NCBI GenBank assembly: GCA_951217055.1
Contig: OX578280.1
Location: 248,001-312,000, forward strand
Direction: 5' to 3'
DNA length: 64,000 bases
Origin: Gerris lacustris
Lineage: Eukaryota; Arthropoda; Insecta; Hemiptera; Gerridae
Part shown: positions 1-9,994 of the stretch, piece after piece
Position numbering within the stretch: the stretch's first letter is position 1
How the letters are laid out: each line of letters opens with the position of its first letter
Translations under genes and position numbers: made by a program
Notes under the pieces: model-generated
What the model was told of the DNA's origin: nothing
What the model saw: only the letters and a program-made list of their open reading frames with translations
The model's database searches: none

Positions 1-513
1 TCAGGATCAATTTAAGCTGTAACCTTGATACCTCCGGTTTTCATACAGAGATTTCTTGATAGTTTTAAGTCTTTTCAGTATTCTTTCTTTAAGATATTCC
101 AACCCAACCTCCGTCAGTTTTCTGCTACGAGGTGGAATATCGGGCAGTGACATATTTCTGTTATTAAAATAAAAATGGATAACTTACAATAGAAATCCAA
201 CCGATTATACTTTGAGCCGTAACTAAATCACGAACCCGACCGACGTAAAAGAGCGGACGTGAACCGACAACCTGCGTAATTATTCGGAACCGAATAAAAA
301 CATTTCTTTTACTGTCGCTGGCCGAATCTAGCCAGCGCGAATAGTTAATTAATTAATAAAATTTCTTTTAACGCAGGCGGAAAATCTACTTTAATCTGGA
401 AAAAGAAATGTTCACAGAATTTAAATTATAAAGAATGAAAAATATGTCACAGTGACATCACTCAAAATATAAAACAAGAATAAATAACTTGCGGGTTCTG
501 CTAAGCCCACAAC
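1..513. other. Spacer without a recognisable gene
   Basis: AT-rich sequence with scattered stops in all frames. I see no coding region, RNA gene or repeat that I can name here. Confidence 0.5.
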
Positions 514-822
514 AACCTCATACACAGTGCGTACTCTACTGTGCTGCTGCAGTGGTGTTTTAACATAACCTCATACACAGTGCGTACTCTACTGTGCTGC
601 TGCAGTGGTGTTTTAACATAACCTCATACACAGTGCGTACTCTACTGTGCTGCTGCAGTGGTGTTTTAACATAACCTCATACACAGTGCGTACTCTACTG
701 TGCTGCTGCAGTGGTGTTTTAACATAACCTCATACACAGTGCGTACTCTACTGTGCTGCTGCAGTGGTGTTTTAACATAACCTCATACACAGTGCGTACT
801 CTACTGTGCTGCTGTAGTGGTG
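514..822. repeat. 53-bp minisatellite, 6 copies
   Basis: Units begin at 514, 567, 620, 673, 726 and 779, an exact 53-bp step. The first five are complete and look identical. The last is cut after about 44 bases and carries one change (ctgctgtag for ctgctgcag). Each unit holds cctcatacacagtgcgtac followed by a ctgctgcag palindrome. The near-perfect identity suggests recent amplification. Confidence 0.95.
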
Positions 823-924
823 AGATACTTAATTTTTACTTGTTGAGGCTAATTATTTAATAGAAGTTTTCAAATATAGCCTTCTCCGGTTCGAAGTAGC
901 ATTGCAATAATAATTTTATTTTAT

Positions 925-1010
925 ACCAACCTTCACCCCGCGGGGCTCATGGTAGAAATTGGGGGCTAGATTTCCTATTATAAGCTAAGCGGTAACATGA
1001 AACGTCTTAA
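925..1010 (+). repeat. Dispersed repeat, family A fragment
   Basis: The string cgcggggctcatg preceded by accttcacc recurs at 45829-45852. After it, both copies run on with related but diverged sequence. This marks a dispersed repeat of unknown class. Confidence 0.5.
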
Positions 1011-1861
1011 TAGTTTTGTTTCCAAAGTATTCAAACAATAATATACAATATATATATATAATGCAATTATTTCCACAAATGAATTTTAAAACGGATTGAG
1101 ATGCTGGTAAACAAGGATTTAATATTAAGTGATATAATTTCTTCATCATTGATAAACGTTATATTTTATAAAGTATTTCTTAAGTCAACAGAATTTTTAA
1201 AATCATTACTTGTTTACCAGCGTCCCACTACAGGAAGTTTATAAAATTATCCAAAATAATTGGGACCTAATACCCCCGTATACCAACTTCAAATGTAATA
1301 AACAGGTCAAGTATGAGCTGGTCACAGCGAGGGTCCGTAGGCCACACTGTATAGTTTAAGTATCTATTTAAAATGCTAAAAAGCTTTCTTTGAACTATCC
1401 TCTGGGTCTGATATTCTCAAAACACATTAACAAACTTCCGCTAAAGTATTTTTTTGCCACTGAACCGGACTACAACCATATAAGAACATCGAAAAGACCA
1501 TAATGATAAAAGAACGTATTTTGTCAATAAAAAATAAAAGAATATTTTTTTCGAAATTTCCAAAAAGTGGTATCAATACTTTTGGTCGAAGAATGTTCAA
1601 GAATTTTTTCAGATTTTTTGCACTTCACATAAGCGAGATAGAGGGGGGGGGGGGGACACGTTTCACACACGCTTCAAACTCGCCTACGCTCGCCTTATCA
1701 AAGTTATAACCAAAGAATTATATATTTTTGTAATCAGCTCAACGTACCCTTTCATATGATACCCCTCACGGTGTCGAAAAAAAAGCAAAATTTTTAACTC
1801 TTAAGTTTTTTTACCCTAATTTTTTTGAAAAATATTTTTTTTAAATTGCTATATTTTTAAA

Positions 1862-2012
1862 ATATGTGGGTAGGTACAAGACACATACATGCCAAATTTC
1901 AAAGTGATCGGACGAAAAGTGTAGCCGTGAGAGCATGCGACAGGACGGACGGACAGACACACGCAGGAAAATATAAGGGTCGTTGGTTTTGCCTACGGAC
2001 CCTAAAAACTAG
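1862..2012 (+). repeat. Insect-type retroelement tail (gccaaatttcaaa ... gacggacagac)
   Basis: The segment has the wording of a widespread arthropod repeat tail: catgccaaatttcaaagtg, then a run of gac tetranucleotides, then a closing cggaccctaaaaa. Comparable tails occur at 16730-17050 and 46750-46880. The open frame through it is most likely a by-product. Confidence 0.5.
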
Positions 2013-3381
2013 TAAACAAAGACTATACGAACAAATGAGGAACTTAACAAATAAAAACTATGAACTAAAACGCTTACCCAGATTGAAGGGAACGTCATAA
2101 ACCACGCCGGTTTGGATGATGGGAGGGGGGGAGTGTCTTTTGTACCACGTATTGTGGAATAGCTACTTGTACGCCAATCAAGTAACGATTCAATAAAAAA
2201 CCAAAAAAAATTTAATATGAAAAAATATGCACTTAAATTGAACGTTAGAATCAACAGTCTGACCTCTAGAGACCAAATCTAGGGACCAACTAAAACAAGA
2301 TGACTCATGACTTTTTCAGAGATTGGTGTGCAATGAAAGAAAGACTCATGAAGTCTTTATTTTTTAAGAATGTTATAGCTCTGTGGAGTCTATAATGTCG
2401 AGGGTTTCAAATCGTAGTTAGTGATTTAATATTATGATATAAAAGCATTCCGTAAAAGCAGTAACGTATTGTAGTATAAATCCACAGTAAAAGCGGAACC
2501 TTGAAATAATTGATTGAGTTATTTTGTAGTAGTATTACACATTTCAGTCGTCATGATATTCGCTTAAATAACCTTAATTTTTGCGGGCTATAGTCATTCA
2601 TGATAGCTAAATCTATTATCCGAGGCAATCCTTAGAGGCTGTCACTGTGGGGGGGGGGGGGGGGGGGGGAGGGGGGGCAGGGTATAGAGTTCTCCCTAAG
2701 GATATTTAAGCCAGCTCTTTGGGATTACTGAAACCTTCACGATGATTTTAAATCCCAACTTAGTGTTCATTACAATAGAAAGATTTTGTCATTATGAACA
2801 GCATTCAAATTAATTCTATTTGTTGGAAGCATTGTCAGGCAATTTAATTTTCTTCAAAAACTAATTTATCGAAGAAATAAAGTTTTTGGGATATTCTAGG
2901 AGTGAGATAATAATGAAGAGTTTGTATATCGGTAATACCTACAAATTGTAACTCTACTTTACTTATGAAATCTGTAACTCAGTAAAATCAGGAAGCGTTC
3001 ATAATTTTGTCGATGGTTTTCGAGTGTCGCTGACAACTCAAAACATCCATGTAACACAAGAGCAATTCTAAATCCTTGTTCAATATCCTTCATTCCACTT
3101 ATTTTTAGTTTGATATCTAACATTTTCTTCCCCCTCGGTGAAAATCGTATAACAACTTGCTCAAAAATGTATGAATTACCGCGTCAAATATTAGCTTTAT
3201 CTCATATTAAGATCTATTATTAATGTATAGTTTTGGATCCTTTCAGGGTAATAAGTAAAACTCTCATTTACGTGGCAACGTTTCACTTGACAAGCCATTT
3301 TCAAACCTAGAAAATATAATTTATTTAACCAAACGACGTAACAAGTTACCTACGAAAGTTTAATTGACTACTATTGACTAC

Positions 3382-4943
3382 CATCATACCTGTAATGTAA
3401 TAATGTGAGAATCGTTACATGTTGTGTAATTTTAAAAGAAAATTGGAACCAAACGTTCCTTCGTCAAAACATTGGTTTTCAATAAAATAATCGATCTCCT
3501 CACTCACGATCATACACCTTAAAAAGTGCATCGTAGCACATTACAATAAAATTAACAATTAACTTAACATAAAATACGCCTAGATAAAACAACAATTAAC
3601 ATAAAAACAACGGGAATTATATTTAAAGGGTAACTGAAAGTATTCCGCAACGTTGAAGTTTATTATCACAATCGTATCATTGACTAGCAGGTCTCACATT
3701 TGAAGCCGAAAACGACAAATAATTTATATCATAAACAAGTTTAAAATAATTAATATTACGAGTTTAATTATTCGTAATTTTTAATAATTTAACCATAAAT
3801 ATAAATAAAATCTGTCTTGACGAGTAAAAACTTATTATGACAGTGATTACAATGTTTCAGAGCGGGAATTATGATTCAAATTGGTATATTTACCACAGTA
3901 ATATTGTTTTAGGGATCTTGAATCTGTTTTAATATTTGCTGTGGAATCTAATCTCATGACGATGTTTAAAGCTTCTTACATCTTTCTGCGATTGGACTTG
4001 TTTTCAGTATTAATAACTTTAGTGTCCTCGGATTTGAATTTATGATTGGTGGCCAATCGTGACAAGATAAGGCAATATTGGAATTACCCTTGCTTTCATC
4101 ATATTTGTGTTGCTTGACATGGTTTCACAAAAGTTTAGTGCTTTCTCCTACATAACTTTTGTTACATTGGCCAAAATATGTCCTGTTTTGTTGAGGGGTT
4201 TATATCCGAATTTAATATTGGGGCAATCAAATTGAGTCAAAAGTTTTTGGACTCGATAGAATATGTCTTTTATAAAGGGCATGCAAACAAATTTCGTCGG
4301 CTGGATATTAGTGTGTGTATCGTGGTTATCTTTATAATCTATAGAACAATGCGGGGAAGAGTCTTTATACCACACTTTTTTGATAAGGGTCGTCGGGTAG
4401 AAGTTAGCTTCTAGTTTATTAAACAATTTGGATATTAATTTCCTCATAATATGAGAATTGTCTGTAAGAGAATTAGTTTTATTTATGAGGTTATTAGCAC
4501 TGTGAATATTTTGGTGTGTGGGATGATTGGATCTAAAATTATGAAATTTATTACTTTTTACATTCTTTTCGTACCATTCCGTAGTGATATAACCGTCTCC
4601 TAGTTTTGTAATTGTTATACCTAAATAATTAATACTATTATTAATTTCTTTTTCCACAGTGAAGTTAAGTCTGGGATAAAATATTCAATAAATTCATTAG
4701 TGGTTCTATTTCGGTCTTTTTAATAAAGACAAACAGGTCAATGTATTTTACTACTAATTTTGGCCTTATATTGGTGAGTTCATTGTTAAGTACATGATTC
4801 AGAACATTTCCACTTACTTGGACAGAGGGGGGTGCCATGCCCCCATGGGAATGCCATGTTTTTGGGAATACAACTTATTGTCAAACTGGAAGGGTTCAAT
4901 TATTGAGGATACGCTTGAGACAATCCATATATAAGTTTTCAAT
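3382..4943 (-). mobile_element. Penelope-like element, 5'-truncated copy (left arm)
   Basis: This is the minus-strand member of a head-to-head pair. Its 3' tail (3382 to about 3980), its endonuclease and RT C-terminal region, and sequence to 4817 match the right-hand copy (4944-6961) in inverted orientation. This copy extends further 5' than its partner. At about 4825-4943 the minus strand reads through a segment with GIPMG, the PLE reverse transcriptase motif ahead of PLS. It ends abruptly at 4943, where the right copy starts. It is decayed by frameshifts. Confidence 0.75.
4148..4657 (-). pseudogene. Penelope-like RT C-terminus/linker, broken before GIY-YIG
   Basis: The 169-residue frame begins in the RT palm/thumb region (EINNSINYLGITI, then WYEKN and NFRSNHPTHQN) and runs into the linker ahead of the endonuclease (FVCMPFIKDIFYRVQKLL). 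In the PLE family this part follows the RT catalytic motifs and leads into a GIY-YIG nuclease. Here the frame stops at ANVTKVM. The same DNA read in another frame gives CNKSYVGEST, the YVG signature of the nuclease, so a frameshift separates the two domains. The right-arm copy has the same break at the same place. This is a dead copy or a defective subfamily. Confidence 0.7.
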
Positions 4944-5027
4944 GTAAGTGGTATTGTTCTGAATCATGTTCTTAACAATGTACTCACCAATATAAGGCTA
5001 AAATTAGAAGTTAAATACATTGATGAA

Positions 5028-5810
5028 GTGTTTGTCATTATTAAAAAGACCGAAATAGAACCACTAATGAATGTATTGAATATTTTCCATCCTAGACTTA
5101 CCTTCACTGTGGAAAAAGAAATTAATAATAGTATTAATTATTTAGGTATAACAATTACAAAACTAGGAGACGGCGATATCACTACGGAATGGTACGAAAA
5201 GAATGTAAAAAGTAATAAATTTCATAATTTTAGATCCAATCATCCCACACACCAAAATATTCACAGTGCTAATAACCTCATAAATAAAGCTAATTCTCTT
5301 ACAGACAATTCTCATATTATGAGGAAATTAATATCCAAATTGTTTAATAAACTAGAAGCAAACTTCTACCCGACGACCCTTATCAAAAAAGTGTGGTATA
5401 AAGACTCTTCCCCGCATTGTTCTATAGATTATAAAGATAACCACGATACACACACCAATATCCAGCCGACGAAATTTGTTTGCATGCCCTTTATAAAAGG
5501 CATATTCTATCGAGTCCAAAAACTTTTGACTCAATTTGATTGCCCCAATATTAAATTCGGATATAAACCCCTCGACAAAACAGGACATATTTTGGCCAAT
5601 GTAACAAAAGTTATGTAGGAGAAAGCACTAAACTTTTGTAAAACCACATCAAGCAACACAAATATGATGAAAGCAAGGGTAATTCCAATATTGCCTTATC
5701 TTGTCACTATTGGCCACCAATCATAAATTCAAATCCGAGGACACTAAAGTTATTAATACTGAAAACAAGTCCAATCGCAGAAAGATGTAAGAAGCTTTAA
5801 ACATCGTCAT
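5028..5810 (+). pseudogene. Penelope-like RT C-terminus plus GIY-YIG endonuclease, frameshifted
   Basis: The 196-residue open part (5028-5618) matches the left-arm frame with only a few substitutions. It shows EINNSINYLGITI, WYEKN, a SNHPTHQN segment and FVCMPFIKGIFYRVQ. Downstream the nuclease continues in other frames. CNKSYVGESTKLL is read across about 5598-5636, then a stop interrupts it, then a histidine-rich stretch and a segment with KSEDTKVINTENK follow in a further frame near 5700-5790. At least two frame changes and one stop are needed to read it, so it is a pseudogene. In the family this nuclease nicks target DNA for target-primed reverse transcription. Confidence 0.7.
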
Positions 5811-6139
5811 GAGATCAGATTCCACAGTAAATATTAAATCTGATTGAAGATCCCTAAAACAATATTACTGTGGTAAATATACCAATTTGAATCATAATTC
5901 CCGCTCTGAAACATTGTAATCACTATCAAAATAAGTTTTTACTCGTCAAGACAGATTTTATTTATATTTATGGTTAAATTATTAAAAATTACGAATAATT
6001 AAACTCGTAATATTAATTATTTTAAACTTGTTTATGATATAAATTATTTTTCGTTTTCGGCTTAAAATGCGAGACCTGCTAGTCAATGATACGATTGTGA
6101 TAATAAACTTTAACGTTGCGGAATACTTTCAGTTACCCT

Positions 6140-6718
6140 ATAATAGTACATTACGCGTCGAGTGCGGAAAGTAGCATTTTGCATGCGAGTGTGGAGTTTG
6201 CACCCGAGCGACAGCGAGGGTAGTAAAACCACACGAGCAATGCAAGATGCCGTTTTCGCACGAGTTGCGTACCGTACTTTATCTACGATTGTTAGATTTA
6301 AATAATAAATACAGAAAAAAATAAACTTGCTGTATGTTTGATCGTATCTCTTCTCTTGATAAAGATGGCATAAATCTTGAGTTGTATTTTTTGCCGAATT
6401 AATTATTTCTGGAGGAGTATTATTCTCTGCATTTTCGTCAAAGCCACTTGATTCATTCATTGTTTTTCACTAAAAACTCGATATAAACAGTTACTTTAAT
6501 AAAAGAATAGCAAATTAGTTTTGCTAAATGTAAACAAACTCGCTAATCGTGCGTAAAGCTGAAGAATTCCTCCTCTTTACCGCGCTAGCGTGGTAAAGTA
6601 GAGGGATTCTTCAGAACTATGAGACGCGCATACGCAATGAATACAAGTACGTAAATAATCACTTTCTACGCATCTAAACAGATATAATATAATGTTTATA
6701 TTTCGTATCAATCGTAGA
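6140..6718 (-). mobile_element. 579-bp insertion in the right PLE arm
   Basis: The left arm reads ttaccctttaaatataattc (on the minus strand), while the right arm has about 579 extra bases between ttaccct and taaatataattc, so this is an insertion. Inside it, tttatctacgattg at 6278-6291 is the reverse complement of caatcgtagataaa at 6709-6722. The minus strand contains a short open frame (6460 leftward) starting MNESSGFDENAENN and reaching YQEKRYDQTYSKF. That piece loosely resembles the N-terminal part of insect tyrosine-recombinase-like (Crypton-related) proteins. The resemblance is weak and the class is unresolved. Confidence 0.5.
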
Positions 6719-6961
6719 TAAATATAATTCCCGTTGTTTTTATGTTAATTGTTGTTTTATCTAGGCGTATTTTATGTTATGTTAATTGTTAATTTTATTG
6801 TAATGTGCTGCGATGCACTTTTTAAGGTGTATGATCGTGAGTGAGGAGATCGATTATTTGGTTGAAAACCAATGTTTTGACGAAGAAACGTTTTGTTCCA
6901 ATTTTATTTTAAAATTACACAACATGTAACGATCCTCACATTATTACATTACAGGTATGAT

Positions 6962-7349
6962 GTATGGAATGCTTTGCTGTTCCCCTTAGCTCGACTCCGT
7001 ACGTCCAGATTGGTTTAATAATAGAATTATAGATAAGGAGTTTATTAGATAGCGAGAGTTTAGATTGATTATTTATAAGTCTAGTCATTAGTTTGCATCG
7101 TCTGTTAGTCTGTTGTCGTTTTTGTTTTGTGTGTGTAACCCAAGTCAGTCTTCTATCAAAATGTTGTCCTAGATAGCGGGTCTGCTCTGACTGAGGAATA
7201 GGAATTTGGTGGAGAGTGACTGAAGGGTATGTTGCTCGACGTAACGAAAAAGTGACATGTACACTTTTACGTTCGTTAATTTTGATCCTCCATTTTCTCA
7301 ACCAAGGTCCCAGGAGATTTAAGTGATTTTGAAGTTGGTCTGAAGCTAT
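6962..7349 (-). pseudogene. Jockey-type reverse transcriptase fragment (after FADD motif)
   Basis: On the minus strand the frame reads LQNHLNLLGPWLRKWRIKIN, then RYLGQHFDRRLTW, then LSNKLLIYNSIIKPIWTYG. This is the standard order of the Jockey-clade RT thumb and C-terminal part that follows the catalytic FADD. It is cut on the C-terminal side where it meets the PLE tail at about 6961. On the other side it is cut at 7349 by insertion of the BEL LTR next to gctat. The missing FADD side is found beyond the second LTR (16671-16720). An identical copy lies at 15267-15654. Confidence 0.8.
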
Positions 7350-8365
7350 TGTTGGAGACCAACAGTTGTTCTTTATTTTACTTTATTATTTATGTTTTTT
7401 ATTATTTTGTAAAAAATGGCAATTTTAGCAACAAACGGACATATCACCTCTACATTTTAAACTCACTTCTTCGTTAACGTAAATAACGTAAGATTCGCAG
7501 GAAACCACGATGCAACCTCCTCCTTTTTTCTTCGAACGTGTTCGGAGAAGGCATCACTTTCACTGGAATTCGAACACATATGATCCTACGCAAGATTTTC
7601 CTTACGTAATTACGTAGTAGATAAGGAATCCGTATCCTGCGATATACGCATTCGCCCTCCGAAATCTGCAGAAGACGGTTCTCATCGCTTTGTAAAAGCG
7701 ACCGACACGTGCACGTGTCACCACTCAAGTATTAATGTTTAAATAATTTAACTTCATTGGTTTAGCATCAGGGCCCTCAGCATCACATAATTTTACTTCA
7801 CATCTTCTCATCTCTTCGAGTCGAACAGTAGAAGACGTGGGACTAGCAGCTTGCAGCCTAGGTCGCAGCGTCAGCGTGGACAAGTCACCACGGCTAAGTC
7901 CATTTTATATGTATAACATTTCATGTATTTAATTTAACTTCAGTGTGAATGTGTGTGTGAATGATTGTTTTGGTGTGAAACAATTTTGTGTGTAAATTTA
8001 ACTTTAACTTAACTGGTGTGAATGCGTGTGTGAAAGAAGCTTCACTTATCTTAAATTCCTTTTTTCCGATCTATTGTCTGTATTCGGTTTCGGAACGAAT
8101 GCAGACAATATATCTGGTTTAACTTCATTTTTCATTTTTAAATTTCATTTGTAAAACAACTGCTGGTAACTTATACCGCGTGGCGTGTGCCACACGTAAA
8201 TTTATTTTTGATTGCAATTATATGCTTGTTCGTTACGCTATCAATTCTTGTTCGTAGTATTTTATTTTTCCTTTTTTAAAGGTGGTCCTTGGGTTATTTT
8301 TGGTAATTTTGAAAACCAGAATATTTTAGAAAATCATATAAGGTTTGTACCCTATGAGTCTAACA
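7350..8365 (+). repeat. BEL/Pao element 5' LTR (1016 bp)
   Basis: The LTR starts TGTTGGAGAC and ends GAGTCTAACA, an imperfect terminal inverted pair with the usual TG...CA ends. The same 1016-bp sequence occurs at 15655-16670, shifted by exactly 8305 bp. It is preceded by gctat (7345-7349), the five bases that also flank the second LTR on both sides. Open frames inside it, such as the 84-residue minus-strand one, have no family features and are not annotated. Confidence 0.9.
7912..7946 (+). promoter_or_regulatory. Candidate LTR core promoter (TATA-like plus TCAGTG initiator)
   Basis: TATAACA begins at 7912 and TCAGTG at 7940, placing the initiator A at 7942, 30 bases from the TATA start. This fits arthropod core promoter geometry and would put the U3/R boundary near 7942. 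The same arrangement exists in the second LTR at +8305. Confidence 0.35.
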
Positions 8366-8388
8366 TAATGGTCTAGCTTTGGGTCGGA
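8366..8388 (+). other. Candidate primer binding site region
   Basis: Directly after the LTR end the sequence is taa followed by tggtctagctttgggtcgg. A TGG start this close to the LTR is where a tRNA-primed minus-strand primer site is expected. I could not match it to a named tRNA. Confidence 0.3.
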
Positions 8389-9039
8389 TTTCAGCTCTCT
8401 CAATTTAATTACCCTTCTTTGCTATTTTTCACATCTGTCAATTTCAATCTAAAATTCAATTTATTCTTTCTCGTTATTTCATTTCCTTTCATTACGAACT
8501 TTTGGTAGCATTTTTTCCAGTGAATTTAAGTATCCTATGCTATAGGTCGGTTTTTGAACTTTGTTCCTTGTTAAGGTGACCTGTAGTTGTATCTCATTTA
8601 TTAGGATTTATTTTACCTAATTTCTCTATAATTCATTTCAATGGAATTATTTTCTTATTAAATTCACCTGGACATTTAATTTACTCGTTATTCTTTCTTT
8701 ATCTAATTTACTTTTTTTTCGAAATTTCTACCAGCAGTTAAATTGTTTAGAATCAGATTTTGTTTGTAATTTTGCCATTTCATAATTGAACTTTGGTTGG
8801 ACACGTGAGTTTAATTAATTAACAATTAGTTATTTTTTCATTCTGGTCATTTAGGCACTTGATTAATTTTTACCTTTTTTGTTGGGGCCTTTAAGCTTAT
8901 TCAAGCTACAATTTAAGCTACATTTGATTAATGTTTTTTTTTATATATCAAGTGTCTTTTGGTTTTCTGCATACTGATTTTCATCTTTAATCATCTGCCT
9001 AGGCTTGAGGTTATTTTTAGGATATCCTCAATTATAAAA
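8389..9039 (+). other. BEL element untranslated leader, 5' part
   Basis: AT-rich, T-heavy sequence between the LTR and the hairpin array. I see no open frame and no internal repeat. Confidence 0.5.
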
Positions 9040-9955
9040 TATTAATTTATTTTCTGGTTCTCCTGCAAGCATTGACTTGTTCCTTTAGTGCCTCGCACTC
9101 TTTGTACATTTACTTGTACGTGTAATAAAATTTAAATTTATTTCTTGGATTTCTGACAAGCTACAACTTGTCCCTTTAGTGTTTCACACTTTTGTACACT
9201 TGGTGTACTTATAATTAAATTTAAATTTATTTTTTGGTTTTCTAGACAAGCTACAACTTGTCCTTACACTTTTTTTGTACACCTGTTTGTACTTTTTTGG
9301 TTAAAATTTATTTTGGTTCTCTTACAAGCTTAGACTTGTTTCTTTGGTGCCTCGCACTCTTTGTACAATTGTTTGTACGTTTAATTAAATTTAAATTTAT
9401 TTTTTGGTTTTCTAGGCAAGCTACAACTTGTCCTTAGTGTTTTTACACTTTTCGTACACTTGCTTGTACTTATACTTAAGTTAAAATTTATTTTGGTTCT
9501 CTTGCAAGCTTAGACTTGTTTCTAGTGTTTTACACTCACTGTACAATTATCATTTGTACTTATAATTTAATTAATTATTTTTTTGTTTGGGATTTCATTC
9601 AAGCTTGACTTGCTTTGGTGTTGGTATACATTAATTTTACAATTACTTGTATTTATTATTTAAATTTTATTGGTTCTCTCACAAGCTTTGACCTGTGTCT
9701 TGGGTGTTCACATTAGTGTAGTTACCTTTACTGTATGATTTTAATTTAAATTTATTTTTTGGATTTCTTACAAGCGTCAACTTGTTTCTTTGGTGTTTAT
9801 TCATCGTATCATCAACTTTACTTTATGATTTAATTTAAAATTATTTTTTTGGATTTATTATAAACATCAACTTGCTTCTTTGGTTTTCATTTATCGTACA
9901 ATCAACTTGTACTCATTTCTAGTTTAAGCATTAAACTTATTTGATTGTACAAAGA
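9040..9955 (+). repeat. Degenerate tandem array of hairpin units in the BEL leader
   Basis: About ten units with a step of 78-95 bp share the string ttaaatttattttttggttt and carry short inverted repeats in fixed order. The first hairpin (caagctacaacttg and variants) is at 9066, 9157, 9247, 9325, 9417, 9505, 9600, 9682 and 9771, with a decayed one near 9861. The second is of the type agtgcctcgcact or agtgtttcacact. The third is of the type gtacatttacttgtac or gtacacttgcttgtac. Loops change more than stems. Later units lose the second and third hairpins. The array lies immediately upstream of the gag start. Confidence 0.8.
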
Positions 9956-9994
9956 TATATTTTTTTTGTTTCTCAATTTATCATTTAATCTGAT

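Larger units (their letters stand above)
823..3381. other. Spacer with repeat fragments and G tracts
   Basis: No gene is visible. The stretch holds a fragment of a repeat also seen near 45829 (around 925-1010), a repeat tail at 1862-2012, and G homopolymers near 1642-1655 and 2650-2680. The rest is AT-rich and unassigned. Confidence 0.5.
4944..6961 (+). mobile_element. Penelope-like element, 5'-truncated copy (right arm)
   Basis: This is the inverted counterpart of 3382-4817. Homology starts at gtaagtggtattgttctg and ends at acaggtatgatg just before the Jockey fragment. It contains the RT C-terminal region, a broken GIY-YIG endonuclease and a long AT-rich 3' tail. It is interrupted at about 6140-6718 by an insertion missing from the left arm. 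Inverted and partial-tandem copies are a known habit of PLEs. The outer end of the tail (6768-6961) is repeated at 15073-15266 as part of the larger locus duplication. Confidence 0.75.

Noticed and set aside
7474..7728. 84-residue minus-strand frame inside the BEL LTR (also at 15779-16033)
   Set aside because: It lies wholly within LTR sequence, shows no domain, and is present twice only because the LTR is.
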